The notes: generated by a model from the sequence alone, not told the origin. Counted from the stretch's first letter, positions 1 through 7,620 are shown. The stretch is 14,659 nucleotides of DNA from Burkholderiaceae bacterium (GCA_023260355.1 JALQVJ010000290.1:1-14659), one strand, 5' to 3'. Made by a program: numbers and translations.

Positions 1-957
1 AGGCGTGTTCGTCTGACGGGATCGAGGCAATGCGTCAAAACCTGCGCTGGTCGCAGGTTTTTTTTCGGCCAACGCATGAAAAACAGTCGGGTACTTCAGC
101 CTCAGTTTCAACTCTTGTTCCATGCGTGTGGCGCGCAAGCGCCGAGACTCACGCCAAAAGCTGAGTGCCATGGGGCTCAGGGTTTCTTTCGCCTGTGCCA
201 GACTGATGCGTTGTGGGGGCGGCAGTCCCGCTGCTTCTGCGACTGCAACAAAGTAGTCCCCTAATTTCGCACTCGATTGGTCGCAGACGTGAACGGCGCG
301 ATACGGTACGCGCGACCACAACGCCAGCACGCAAGCCCGCGCCAAGTCCAGCGAGTGAATGCGATTGGTGTAAACATCATCCGCCTCAGCCAAGACCGGC
401 GTACCCCGATTCAAGCGCTCAAGAGGGTTGCCACCTTCGCGGTCTAGCGCATAAATGCCGGGGGCCCTGATGATGGTCCATGGCGCGATGAAGGCACGCC
501 ATTGTGCTTCGGCATCCACACGCCGTTGCGCGCGCGGCGTGGTCGCTCGGAGCGCGTCACTCTCACGCACCCACGCACCCTGCCGATCGCCGTACACACC
601 TGTGGTCGATACATACACGCCCTGGCTCACTCGCCCCCGCAAGCGCAAGCTCCTCACCGCGCGCCGCGTGCGCTCATCCAAGTGGCCATCGGCATTGGGA
701 GGGATGGTGTGCAAAACTCGCTGAGTCCAGCCCGACCAGCGACTCAAGTCGTGGGCTTGATCCAAATTGACCAGTGCAGGCGTCAAGCCCGCAGCGCGCA
801 ATTCGCCAATTCGCCCGGGATTGGAAGTCGTAGCGACCACACGCACCCGCTTTTTGATCAAGTCTGCAACGCGCCCGCCCACATCGCCGCACCCCAGAAT
901 CAGCACTCTGGTGCGGCGAAATCGTGCAGGCAACGCGCCCATTGGGGTCAAAGACAT
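1..957 (-). CDS. Atypical SDR / NAD-dependent epimerase-like protein, C-terminus beyond window
   Basis: The minus-strand frame is open from an ATG at 957 to the left edge (319 codons, no stop in the window). A Rossmann nucleotide-binding motif GCGDVG is at residues 22-27, preceded by hydrophobic VLIL. An extended-SDR-like segment YVSTTGVYGD lies at 115-124, and IRAPGIYAL follows further on. The canonical YxxxK active site is not apparent: the expected region reads RAQRRVDAE (142-150). This points to an atypical SDR that may bind NAD(P) without usual dehydrogenase chemistry. The conserved part seems to finish near LKLRLKYPT; the remaining codons run through a terminator-like hairpin, so the stop is probably just outside the window. 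No Shine-Dalgarno motif is visible before ATG 957, and a second in-frame ATG lies at 942. It is divergent from the reductase gene at 1018. The family call is confident; substrate and function are unknown. Confidence 0.8.
   Translation of the reverse strand, partial: MSLTPMGALPARFRRTRVLILGCGDVGGRVADLIKKRVRVVATTSNPGRIGELRAAGLTPALVNLDQAHDLSRWSGWTQRVLHTIPPNADGHLDERTRRAVRSLRLRGRVSQGVYVSTTGVYGDRQGAWVRESDALRATTPRAQRRVDAEAQWRAFIAPWTIIRAPGIYALDREGGNPLERLNRGTPVLAEADDVYTNRIHSLDLARACVLALWSRVPYRAVHVCDQSSAKLGDYFVAVAEAAGLPPPQRISLAQAKETLSPMALSFWRESRRLRATRMEQELKLRLKYPTVFHALAEKKPATSAGFDALPRSRQTNTP
37..65. terminator. Rho-independent terminator, T-rich on plus strand, possibly bidirectional
   Basis: A perfect 10-bp stem, AAAACCTGCG at 37-46 and its complement at 52-61, has a 5-nt loop and is followed by an unbroken T run to 65. 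The minus strand also ends in TTTT. It would terminate a plus-strand gene left of the window. It also lies inside the still-open minus-strand SDR-like frame, so it may serve both converging genes. Confidence 0.7.
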
Positions 958-1017
958 AAGTGGTGCGATTGTTTTGCGAAAATACGAGTTTTACATCAGA
1001 ACCCGAGCACCTTGAGT
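958..1017. promoter_or_regulatory. Divergent 60-bp intergenic region
   Basis: The 60 bases between the divergent starts at 957 (minus) and 1018 (plus) must hold the 5' signals of both genes unless promoters lie inside them. The centre (about 970-999) is rich in A/T compared with its surroundings. I see no convincing paired -35/-10 boxes on either strand and no strong ribosome binding site. Confidence 0.3.
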
Positions 1018-2052
1018 ATGACATTCAACATCACCGTGGAACCCAGCCAGCGACAATTTCAAGCAGACGCGGATGAGAGCCTTCTGCTGGCGGCTATCCG
1101 CCAAGGCATTGGCCTGCCTTACGGTTGCAAAGACGGCGCATGTGGTTCTTGTAAGTGCCGCCTGGTGAGTGGTGAAGTGCACATGGAGCCCCATCAAGAA
1201 AAGGCGTTGTCTGCGAGTGAAGCTGAACAAGGCTTGATCCTGACGTGTCGGGCCCAGCCGCGCTCTGATATCGTTCTGGAGTCCAAACAGGTCACCAGTG
1301 AGGATGCGTTCCCCATCCGCAAAATGCCAGCTCGCGTGGCCAAGCTCGAGCGGCTGACCCATGACGTGATGCGCATGGTTTTACAGTTGCCAGCCGCTGA
1401 AGCCTTCAATTACCACGCGGGTCAGTATGTCGAATTTATTCTGCGCGATGGTGATCGCCGGAGCTACTCCATGGGCAATGCCGCACACACGCAAGCCGAA
1501 ACTGGCGGCATTGAATTGCACCTGAGACACATGCCGGGCGGGAAATTCACAGACGCTGTGTTCAATGACCTCAAAGAGAAAGCGATCCTGCGGCTAGAGG
1601 GGCCCTTTGGCAGCTTCTATCTGCGCGAAGACAGTGAGCGCCCCTTGATCTTTCTGGCTTCAGGCACAGGGTTCGCGCCAATCAAAGCGATCCTGGAGCA
1701 CATGGACTCGCAACAGATCCAGCGCCCAGCCCGCATTTACTGGGGTGGGCGGCGTCCCCAAGACTTGTATATGCATGACTGGCTACAAAGCCATTGCGAC
1801 AGCCGAGCCCATTTCGAGTACATCCCGGTGGTATCAGATGCCGCGCCAGAGGACGGTTGGACAGGCCGCACAGGATTTGTTCACCAAGCTGTGCTCGACG
1901 ATCACGCAGATTTGAGCGCATTCGATGTGTATGCCTGTGGCGCACCCATCGTGATCGAATCTGCCCGCCGCGATTTCGTGAACCAAGGTTTGGATATCGA
2001 CCGGTTTTATGCCGACTCGTTCACCTCGGCAGCTGACCAAGCCAGCAACTAG
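1018..2052 (+). CDS. Ferredoxin-fused FAD/NAD(P)H reductase (CDP-6-deoxy-glucoseen reductase-like)
   Basis: A 344-residue three-domain electron-transfer flavoprotein. Residues 1-90 are a plant-type 2Fe-2S ferredoxin domain with ligands Cys37, Cys42, Cys45 (GCKDGACGSC) and Cys77. The FAD domain carries RSYS at 148-151, and EGPFGSFYLR (194-203) leads to the NAD(P) domain with GTGFAP at 216-221 and CGAP near the C-terminus. Homologues in this lineage are often named after AscD, but the same architecture occurs in phenol hydroxylase reductases and general NAD(P)H-flavin reductases. No sugar-biosynthesis or oxygenase gene is nearby, so I leave the substrate open. The frame is open back to 502, but family homology begins at ATG 1018, which follows the divergent SDR-like gene. 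It probably has its own promoter and ends in a convergent region with sco1. Confidence 0.88.
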   Translation: MTFNITVEPSQRQFQADADESLLLAAIRQGIGLPYGCKDGACGSCKCRLVSGEVHMEPHQEKALSASEAEQGLILTCRAQPRSDIVLESKQVTSEDAFPIRKMPARVAKLERLTHDVMRMVLQLPAAEAFNYHAGQYVEFILRDGDRRSYSMGNAAHTQAETGGIELHLRHMPGGKFTDAVFNDLKEKAILRLEGPFGSFYLREDSERPLIFLASGTGFAPIKAILEHMDSQQIQRPARIYWGGRRPQDLYMHDWLQSHCDSRAHFEYIPVVSDAAPEDGWTGRTGFVHQAVLDDHADLSAFDVYACGAPIVIESARRDFVNQGLDIDRFYADSFTSAADQASN

Positions 2053-2062
2053 CGGCAGCTAA

Positions 2063-2084
2063 AACCCAGCGCTTGCGCTGGGTT
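2063..2084 (-). terminator. Terminator of the surf1-sco1 unit
   Basis: The stem AACCCAGCG at 2063-2071 pairs with CGCTGGGTT at 2076-2084 around a CTTG tetraloop. On the minus strand the stem is followed by a short TTTT stretch (2061-2064), and on the plus strand by no T run. It therefore best fits termination of the minus-strand operon ending with sco1 at 2105. It lies between that stop and the convergent reductase stop at 2052. Confidence 0.65.
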
Positions 2085-2104
2085 CGGGCCAAGTGCAAAT
2101 GGGA

Positions 2105-2707
2105 TCAGCGCCCGTCCAGCAACTGGCGAATATCGCGGGCCAAGCCCTCTGCGCCGCTGCCGTAGCGGTGGTAGAGCCGAATGCGACCTTGGGTGTCATA
2201 CACATAGCTGCCAGCTGAATGATCCATGGTGTAACTGGTGGGCGTCGGGCCAGGCACCTCTTTGTAGTAGATGCGGAACGATTTGGCCACGTCCTCCAAA
2301 GGCGTGTCTTGTGCATAGAGCGCCAAAAACGTTGGGTCAAACGCTGCCATGTAGGCCTTCATCACCTCTGGGGTATCGCGCTTGGGATCCACAGTCACAA
2401 ACAGTCCCTGCAATCGATCCCCGTCCTTGCCGAGCAGGCGCTTGGTCTCAGCCAACTCGGTCATCGAGGTCGGGCACACGTCGGGACACTGCGTATAACC
2501 AAAGAAGACCACCACTGCCTTGCCCTTGAAGTCTGACAGCGTGCGGACTTGGCCGTTGTGGTCGGTCAAGCGAAATGATGTCGCGTAATCGGCACCCGTG
2601 ATGTCAATCCCTTGAAACGGGGGTGCGTCACTGCAACCGGCAAGCGTGACAACACAGGCAAATGCGGCGGCTTTGATCCAAGCACGCCCTTGATTAAAAA
2701 GACTCAA
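2105..2707 (-). CDS. sco1: SCO1/SenC copper chaperone for the CuA site
   Basis: A 200-residue thioredoxin-fold copper protein that helps load CuA of CoxB. The copper ligands are visible: Cys74 and Cys78 in CPDVCP and the distal His163 in [13 protein letters not shown]. The N-terminus has a hydrophobic stretch and a lipobox LAGC (Cys25), so it is probably a membrane-anchored lipoprotein facing the periplasm. The start is inferred as TTG at 2707. A GAGGG Shine-Dalgarno (2719-2715) sits 7 nt upstream of it, and TTG forms a 4-nt TTGA overlap with the ctaB stop. An upstream TTG at 2713 is only 1 nt from the same motif and so is less likely. It is the last gene of unit B and is followed by a terminator hairpin. 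Confidence 0.93.
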   Translation of the reverse strand: MSLFNQGRAWIKAAAFACVVTLAGCSDAPPFQGIDITGADYATSFRLTDHNGQVRTLSDFKGKAVVVFFGYTQCPDVCPTSMTELAETKRLLGKDGDRLQGLFVTVDPKRDTPEVMKAYMAAFDPTFLALYAQDTPLEDVAKSFRIYYKEVPGPTPTSYTMDHSAGSYVYDTQGRIRLYHRYGSGAEGLARDIRQLLDGR

Positions 2708-3612
2708 AACCAAACCCTCACATAATGATCAATCAAGAACGCGGCAAACAGGACCGACAGATGGATCAACGAAAACCGAAACGTCTTGCGCGATAAACCG
2801 TCGGAGTAGTTCCTCCACAGCGCCCATGCGTACCCGATGAATCCAATCGACAAGACCAACGCCACCGCCGCATAAAGCCATCCGCTCATGCCATACGCGA
2901 ACGGCAACAGACATGCCGCCGCCAAGACAAAGGTATAGAGCAGAATTTGCAGCCGTGTGAATCGTGACCCGTGCGTGACGGGCAGCATTGGCAAGCCGCT
3001 TTGCCGATAGTCTTCCACGCGATACAAAGCCAGAGCCCAGAAATGTGGCGGAGTCCACAGGAAAATGATCAAGAAAAGCATCAACGCTTCAGGACCAACC
3101 TGCCCTGTCATCGCAGCCCATCCCAACACGGGGGGCATGGCACCAGATGCGCCGCCAATCACGATGTTTTGCGGCGTCAACGGCTTCAACACCACGGTGT
3201 AAACCACGGCATAACCCACAAACGTGGCGAATGTCAGCCACATCGTCAACGGGTTCACCCACACATACAAGATCGCAGAGCCCAACCCACACAGCACCAT
3301 AGAAAACGCCAGGGCTTGCCGTGTCGACAACTCTCCCTTGGCTGTTGGGCGCCATGCTGTGCGACGCATCTTGGCATCGATGTGCTGCTCGATCAGACAG
3401 TTGAACGCGGCAGCTGCTCCAGAGACCAACCAAATACCCACACATGCGACCACTGCCAGCCACAATTCACTCATTGTGGGCACGCGCGGCACAGCGAGCA
3501 CCATGCCAATCAAGGCGCAGAAAACGATCAACTGAATCACCCGAGGCTTCATCAGCGCGTAGTACTGGCTGAACACCGAAGATGGCGCAGAAATGGGGTT
3601 GGTAGCGCTCAC
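2704..3612 (-). CDS. ctaB: Protoheme IX farnesyltransferase (heme O synthase)
   Basis: A 302-residue UbiA-family polytopic membrane prenyltransferase that attaches farnesyl to heme B, giving heme O. KPRVIQL (22-28) opens the family domain. The metal/diphosphate-binding loop is N71-x3-E75-x3-D79 in [15 protein letters not shown]. The second conserved loop includes the segment [14 protein letters not shown]. Roughly eight to nine hydrophobic helices are visible. The start is GTG at 3612, with AAGGA (3623-3619) 6 nt upstream and a 4-nt GTGA overlap with the ctaA stop. Its product feeds CtaA, encoded immediately upstream. The gene is also known as cyoE or COX10, but context makes it part of the aa3/caa3 pathway. 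Its stop overlaps the sco1 start. Confidence 0.95.
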   Translation of the reverse strand: MSATNPISAPSSVFSQYYALMKPRVIQLIVFCALIGMVLAVPRVPTMSELWLAVVACVGIWLVSGAAAAFNCLIEQHIDAKMRRTAWRPTAKGELSTRQALAFSMVLCGLGSAILYVWVNPLTMWLTFATFVGYAVVYTVVLKPLTPQNIVIGGASGAMPPVLGWAAMTGQVGPEALMLFLIIFLWTPPHFWALALYRVEDYRQSGLPMLPVTHGSRFTRLQILLYTFVLAAACLLPFAYGMSGWLYAAVALVLSIGFIGYAWALWRNYSDGLSRKTFRFSLIHLSVLFAAFLIDHYVRVWF

Positions 3613-4715
3613 AACAATTCCTTATTGACATAGTGACGAGCCAACCAGCCCGTGATCACGATCACCAGTGCTGCGGCCCCCGCCGTGTGCGCAAGAGCCG
3701 CTAGCAACGGCCACTGCAGGACAACATTGGTCACACCACTGAAGAGCTGCCATAGTCCGATTGCCCATATCGCGTTACCGATACCGCGGGTGGCCGATTG
3801 GCGGCGCAATTGGGCGCCAACCCACCAGAGCAACGCCAGAACCACAAAAGCGAACATGCGATGCACATAGTGGATCGCGGTGAGCGCAGCAAACGCAATC
3901 GGCTGGCCAGTGCCATCCATGCCCAAGGGGCGCCACAGCTCATATCCAGCGCTGAAATTCATGTCGGGCCACCAGCTGCCCTGACAGGTGGGAAAGTCTT
4001 GGCAAGCCAAGACAGCATAGTTGGTGCTGACCCAAGCGCCCAAAAACAGCTGCACGTAAACAACGGCCAAAGTGATCCACGCCCAAGATCTCAGGCGTCG
4101 GTCACCCTCCGCCATCGGGAGTGCACCATTCAGCCGGATGTGCTGCCAACGCAACAACAGCAGCAAGGTCATGCCACCCAACAAATGGCCTGTCACGATG
4201 ACTGGCTGAAGCTTCAGAGTGACCGTCCATGCGCCGAACGCACCTTGCAAACAGACCCAAAACAAGGTGATCAAGGCCAGTGGCAGGGTGGGCTTGAGGT
4301 GCTTGCGCCAGTGCCACGCGAGAATCACCTGGATGATGATGAGCACCCCCACCACCATCGCTGCGTAGCGATGGATCATCTCAACCCACGCCTTGAAATG
4401 GGTCACCGGCCCCGTGGGCATGGCCGCTTGCGCTTGGCTGATGGGATGGACGGCTGCCCATGGCGACAACGTGCCATAGCAACCTGGCCAATCCGGGCAA
4501 CCCAGCCCCGAATCAGATAGACGGGTGAACGCGCCAAACACGACCAAGTCAAAGGTCAAGAACAAAGTGATGCCAACCAGCAAGGCCATGAGTTCTTTGG
4601 GCGACCTGCCGCGGTGGCGCCAGAACAGCCAGGCCACGGGGCCCAGAGCCAGCAGCGCCGCCAGCGCCATCAACTCCAATACGGGAGCCAAGTCGATGAG
4701 CTGTGCTTCGGTCAC
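3609..4715 (-). CDS. ctaA: Heme A synthase (COX15/CtaA family)
   Basis: A 368-residue, eight-helix membrane protein that oxidises heme O to heme A. The two homologous halves each show the expected residues: a Cys pair C73/C79 (GCPDWPGC) and His115 (EMIHRY) and His177 (TGHLLGG); then C238/C244 (CQDFPTC), His282/His285 (AIHYVHR) and His343 (LAHTAGAA). The start is taken as GTG at 4715, which has GGAAGGG (4730-4724) 8 nt upstream and overlaps the preceding stop as GTGA. A longer in-frame TTG at 4739 would add eight residues but lacks this support. Heme A is needed for CoxA in this same cluster. Its stop overlaps the GTG of ctaB by 4 nt. Confidence 0.94.
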   Translation of the reverse strand: MTEAQLIDLAPVLELMALAALLALGPVAWLFWRHRGRSPKELMALLVGITLFLTFDLVVFGAFTRLSDSGLGCPDWPGCYGTLSPWAAVHPISQAQAAMPTGPVTHFKAWVEMIHRYAAMVVGVLIIIQVILAWHWRKHLKPTLPLALITLFWVCLQGAFGAWTVTLKLQPVIVTGHLLGGMTLLLLLRWQHIRLNGALPMAEGDRRLRSWAWITLAVVYVQLFLGAWVSTNYAVLACQDFPTCQGSWWPDMNFSAGYELWRPLGMDGTGQPIAFAALTAIHYVHRMFAFVVLALLWWVGAQLRRQSATRGIGNAIWAIGLWQLFSGVTNVVLQWPLLAALAHTAGAAALVIVITGWLARHYVNKELL

Positions 4716-5368
4716 TGCTGACGCCCTTCCGTGTCCCAAAACTGTGAGGCCTTGAGCAATTTCCTGATGTCTTTGCGCAGGAGGTCTGGATCAGGCTGGG
4801 CAGGAAAGCGCATCATCCAATTGCCAATGGGATCAACCACATACAAGTGGTCCTGCAGTCGCTGCCCCTCTGCCGGCTTGAGCCATTGCGCCAAGGCCTC
4901 AGCATTGACTCGCCAAGCGACACCTTGATTCAGCGCGGGCAAAAGCTCGGGCCGGATGGGCATGTCATCGGTGATCAACCAAACCCAGTCCAAGCGCGCG
5001 CGGTCTGGGCCCATCGCCTCACGGATTTGGCGCTGAAGATACAAACGCCACTCGCAATCGGCGTCACAAGCTGCAGGTCCCACGCTGATCAACAGCCATT
5101 GCTTTTCGAGCTCCTTCATCGAATGCTCTTGCCCGGCCAGGTCAACGGCTTTGATATCCGGGATATCGGGTTGCTCCGCGATCAATGTGCCGTAGCTTTT
5201 TGCGATTTCGGGTTTGATGACGTAGTAAGTGAAGTAAGACGCAATCACAGGTGCGGCGCAAACCAACAAAATGAGGAGCAGCTTCAAGCGCCCCGTGCCA
5301 ACTTTTGGGTCGGATGAGTGCAGCCCCCGAACCTCATGTGTTGTCATGAGCAATGGATCTTCAGCCAT
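4712..5368 (-). CDS. SCO-like single-pass membrane protein with CxxxC, oxidase-assembly candidate
   Basis: A 218-residue protein with a short polar N-terminus, one transmembrane helix (about 28-50) and a roughly 165-residue soluble part expected in the periplasm. That part resembles a reduced SCO/thioredoxin fold: WLLISVGPAACDADCEWRL gives Cys101-x3-Cys105, the spacing used by SCO copper sites. His174 precedes LYVVDPIGN, roughly where SCO proteins have their distal His-YVYD. Proteins of this kind recur in betaproteobacterial cox loci without a firm name, and I infer a copper or thiol role in CuA assembly. ATG 5368 has AAGGA (5381-5377) 8 nt upstream and overlaps the surf1 stop by 8 nt; an in-frame ATG at 5347 is an alternative. 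Its stop overlaps the ctaA GTG. The gene is confident; the function is inferred. Confidence 0.8.
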   Translation of the reverse strand: MAEDPLLMTTHEVRGLHSSDPKVGTGRLKLLLILLVCAAPVIASYFTYYVIKPEIAKSYGTLIAEQPDIPDIKAVDLAGQEHSMKELEKQWLLISVGPAACDADCEWRLYLQRQIREAMGPDRARLDWVWLITDDMPIRPELLPALNQGVAWRVNAEALAQWLKPAEGQRLQDHLYVVDPIGNWMMRFPAQPDPDLLRKDIRKLLKASQFWDTEGRQQ

Positions 5369-6089
5369 GTTTGGATTCCTTGGTCAGTCGGCGCCGGGGA
5401 CGCCAAATCTGGTACCAGATGTATAGAAAAACAGTCGCCGCACTGAGTGCAAACCATTGGAAAGCGTAGCCGTAGTGGGTTGAAATCTTCGCATCAATTG
5501 GGTCCCAACGCCGTTGCAACCCGTCGGCGTCCTCGCCCAACTGCTTGACACTCATCGACCCAATCTCGGCGCCAACGCTGGATTTGTAATGTACCCAATC
5601 CAAGTTCTGCAACACCAGGCCCTCCCCTGTATCTTCGCCTAAGCTGAAATACTGAGACGGGGGCAGGGACAAAACACCCTCAATGGTCACACGTTCGCCA
5701 GAAGTCTCATAAGGCGCAATGGCAAGCCGATCCGCCCGATTGCGGGGAAGCCACCCCCGCTGCACCACCACACGCGTTTGATCATCCAGGCGCAAGGGCG
5801 TCACCACAAGAAACCCGACAGCACCAGCCATAGTGCGGTTGTCTAAATAGCGCGTGAATTGGGGCTCCCAGTAGCCTGACAATCGAACGCGGCGGTGCTG
5901 CTCTTCGGCGCCAGGCGGGCGCCCCTGCCAATCGGCCTCGGTCAATGTCGGCGCCTCGCTTTTCGCTTGCACCGCATCGACATAGGCCTGCTTTTCTGAA
6001 GCCCGACTCAGTTGCCAAACGCCCAAGCGAGCCGTCACGGCCACCGTGATCACGGCTGCTACCAAGACAACCACATGAGCGCCCTTCAT
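5361..6089 (-). CDS. surf1: SURF1 family cytochrome oxidase assembly protein
   Basis: A 242-residue protein with two transmembrane helices flanking a periplasmic domain, which assists heme A insertion or stability in CoxA. Family signatures are LGVWQL (22-27) after the first helix, YLDNRTM, VVVQRGWLPRNR in the middle, and HYGYAFQWFAL entering the second helix near the C-terminus. The open frame continues upstream to 6236, but ATG 6089 is chosen because it gives the normal family length, has AGGGG (6102-6098) 8 nt upstream, and avoids overlap with the divergent DUF2909 gene. It is the first gene of unit B (surf1, SCO-like gene, ctaA, ctaB, sco1). Confidence 0.92.
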   Translation of the reverse strand: MKGAHVVVLVAAVITVAVTARLGVWQLSRASEKQAYVDAVQAKSEAPTLTEADWQGRPPGAEEQHRRVRLSGYWEPQFTRYLDNRTMAGAVGFLVVTPLRLDDQTRVVVQRGWLPRNRADRLAIAPYETSGERVTIEGVLSLPPSQYFSLGEDTGEGLVLQNLDWVHYKSSVGAEIGSMSVKQLGEDADGLQRRWDPIDAKISTHYGYAFQWFALSAATVFLYIWYQIWRPRRRLTKESKHG

Positions 6090-6149
6090 GCGCCGAACCC
6101 CTGGCGCAAAGGGGAGCGCATCGGTGCTGAGGCGAGCGATAATGTCAAC
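6090..6149. promoter_or_regulatory. Divergent control region of surf1 and the DUF2909 gene
   Basis: These 60 bp separate two divergent starts. On the minus strand an exact TTGACA (6148-6143) could be a -35 for surf1, but the hexamer at 17 nt spacing (ACCGAT) is a poor -10. On the plus strand GATAAT (6138-6143) resembles a -10 and lies 6 nt before ATG 6150, with no clear -35. The two elements share base 6143. Because coxC ends at a strong terminator and the DUF2909 gene is inverted, unit B must have a promoter here or inside the DUF2909 gene. Confidence 0.35.
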
Positions 6150-6386
6150 ATGAATGTTCTCGTTGCACTGGCTTTCATCGCTATTTTGGGCAGTTTGGCC
6201 GCTGCCCTGTTTTTCATGATGCGTGGTAGCGCACACGGTGAGGCGAATGCAGAGCAGACGCGCGCCAAGCGCATGGCAAGGGCATTGACCTTTCGCATCG
6301 GCTTTTCCGTGGCTTTGTTTCTCATTGTGTTACTCAGTTATCACATGGGCTGGATTCACCCAACTGGATTCAACGCCGGTCAGTAG
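6150..6386 (+). CDS. DUF2909 'twin transmembrane' small protein
   Basis: A 78-residue protein with two hydrophobic helices (about 2-24 and 49-66) joined by a polar, basic loop (AEQTRAKRMARA) and a short tail. It matches my recollection of the DUF2909 family found next to cox genes in betaproteobacteria. The role is unknown; location suggests involvement with the oxidase. It is the only plus-strand gene within the cox region. The in-frame ORF extends back to 6012, but that would overlap surf1 by 78 nt. ATG 6150 starts directly at the first helix. No Shine-Dalgarno is evident, and a GATAAT box ends only 6 nt before the ATG, so the mRNA may be leaderless. It converges on coxC. Confidence 0.82.
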   Translation: MNVLVALAFIAILGSLAAALFFMMRGSAHGEANAEQTRAKRMARALTFRIGFSVALFLIVLLSYHMGWIHPTGFNAGQ

Positions 6387-6410
6387 CCTCTCGCGTTGAT
6401 GGCTTACCTC

Positions 6411-6443
6411 CAAAACAAATCTGGCGCCCTTGGGCGCCAGATT
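6411..6443 (-). terminator. Strong terminator of the coxB-coxC unit
   Basis: An 11-bp perfect stem, AATCTGGCGCC at 6418-6428 and its complement at 6433-6443, has a CTTG loop. On the minus strand it is followed by TTTGTTTT (down to about 6412), as expected for the end of the coxC transcript. It lies between the converging coxC and DUF2909 stops. The plus side has no T run. Confidence 0.8.
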
Positions 6444-6461
6444 GCATGAGGGCTGAGCGGC

Positions 6462-7343
6462 TTACAACCAGTACACCAAAATGTACAAGCCGAGCCACAC
6501 AACGTCCACAAAGTGCCAATACCATGCAGCACCTTCGAAACCGAAGTGGCGCTCTGCCGTGAAGTGACCCTTTTGCAAACGCAAAGTGATGAACAGCAAC
6601 ATCAACATACCAACAAACACGTGAAAGCCGTGGAAGCCGGTCAGCATATAAAACGTGGAGCCGTACACGCCGGAAGCCAGTGTCAAGTTCAACTCGGTCC
6701 ATGCGTGGTGGTACTCGTAGCCCTGCACAAACAAGAAGACAATCCCCAGCAGCACGGTCATCCACATGAAGGCGATCGTCTTGCTGCGCTCACCCGCTTG
6801 GATCGCGTGGTGAGCAATGGTCAAAGTCACGCCAGAAGACAGCAACAGTGCCGTGTTGATCGTGGGCAGCCAGAAAGGACCCATGGTTTGGAACGAATCA
6901 ATCGTGTCCGCTGGGGAGCCCGTCACACCAGCGGCCAATGTCGGCCAAACGCCTTGAAAGTTGGGCCACAAAACGTCATGGATGGGGTCTGCCAGCTGGG
7001 GCAGTGAGTGGGCACGCACCCACCACAGAGCACTGAAGAATGCACCAAAGAACATCACTTCAGAGAAGATGAACCAGCTCATGCTCCAGCGATAGGACAC
7101 ATCAATGCGATCGCTGTACATGCCGCCTTCGGATTCGCGGATGGCGTCGGCGAACCAACGCCACAAAATCACGAGCCACCAGACCATGCCCAGCGCGAGG
7201 GCGTACTTGCCCCAGTCGTGGCCGTTGATCCACTGGCCAGCGCCCAAAATGACAAAAAACAGGCCAATCGCCGCCATGACCGGATGGCTGGAAGGCCCCG
7301 GAACAAAGTAATAAGGCGTTTGCCCGTGAGTTGCTGTCGACAT
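6462..7343 (-). CDS. coxC: Cytochrome c oxidase subunit III
   Basis: A 293-residue protein with seven predicted membrane helices, the usual length for bacterial subunit III. This subunit supports proton uptake and turnover stability of subunit I. Recognisable segments are SSHPVMAAIG entering the first helix, a helix ending in FSALWWVRAHS, the HHAIQAGERSKT loop, FVQGYEYHHAW, and TGFHGFHVFVG near residues 230-242, followed by HFGFEGAAWYWHFVDVVWL. ATG 7343 is supported by AGGAG (7353-7349) 5 nt upstream. It is the last gene of unit A. A 64-nt A/T-rich gap separates it from the DUF2970 gene, in which I could not identify a convincing internal promoter. Also called ctaE. Confidence 0.97.
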   Translation of the reverse strand: MSTATHGQTPYYFVPGPSSHPVMAAIGLFFVILGAGQWINGHDWGKYALALGMVWWLVILWRWFADAIRESEGGMYSDRIDVSYRWSMSWFIFSEVMFFGAFFSALWWVRAHSLPQLADPIHDVLWPNFQGVWPTLAAGVTGSPADTIDSFQTMGPFWLPTINTALLLSSGVTLTIAHHAIQAGERSKTIAFMWMTVLLGIVFLFVQGYEYHHAWTELNLTLASGVYGSTFYMLTGFHGFHVFVGMLMLLFITLRLQKGHFTAERHFGFEGAAWYWHFVDVVWLGLYILVYWL

Positions 7344-7407
7344 GTTGACTCCTACTGGTCGAATCTGCTTAAAACAATTATTTTGTGTTCAATCGGTATC
7401 GCTGGCC

Positions 7408-7620
7408 TTACGCAGAGGCCACAACCCACTGAACCACCAACATCAAAAGAACCACAAACAACACACCACCAATCGCACCGACGATGGCGATTTGTAGTGG
7501 CGTGAGTTTGCCAATATCGTCTTCAAAGTCCGACTTGCGTCGAACCCCTAAAAATGCCCATAACACCGCGCTGATGGTGGCCCACCAAGATTGGTTGTTG
7601 ATCAACTTGGGCTGACTCAT
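7408..7620 (-). CDS. DUF2970 single-pass membrane protein
   Basis: A 70-residue protein with a polar N-terminal half containing WWATISAVLWAFLGVRRKSDFE, split around a conserved-looking GVRRKSDFE stretch, followed by one C-terminal transmembrane helix (about 44-67). This matches the DUF2970 family as I know it from cox operons of beta- and gammaproteobacteria. Its function is not established; it may help assembly or be a small accessory subunit. ATG 7620 overlaps the ctaG stop as ATGA, and GGAG (7632-7629) lies 8 nt upstream, so translation is probably coupled to ctaG. Confidence 0.85.
   Translation of the reverse strand: MSQPKLINNQSWWATISAVLWAFLGVRRKSDFEDDIGKLTPLQIAIVGAIGGVLFVVLLMLVVQWVVASA

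Noticed and set aside
502..1017. 172-codon N-terminal extension of the reductase frame
   Set aside because: The frame is open, but it lies antisense to the SDR-like gene, has no domain-like content, and the ferredoxin domain begins cleanly at ATG 1018.
2971..3633. Plus-strand open frame of 220 codons
   Set aside because: It is antisense to ctaB and ctaA; its composition (Gln, His, Arg rich) looks like a shadow of the real membrane-protein genes and no family motif is visible.
3798..4520. Plus-strand open frame of 240 codons
   Set aside because: It is entirely antisense to ctaA, which has full motif support; the translation is low-complexity and resembles no protein I know.
6090..6236. Longer surf1 with 49 extra N-terminal residues
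   Set aside because: It would overlap the divergent DUF2909 start, has no hydrophobic or conserved content, and ATG 6089 has a good AGGGG ribosome binding site.
7344..7407. Internal promoter before coxC
   Set aside because: The gap is A/T-rich and has TTGAAC (7392-7387), but no acceptable -10 lies at 16-18 nt; coxC is sufficiently explained by read-through from the upstream cox genes.
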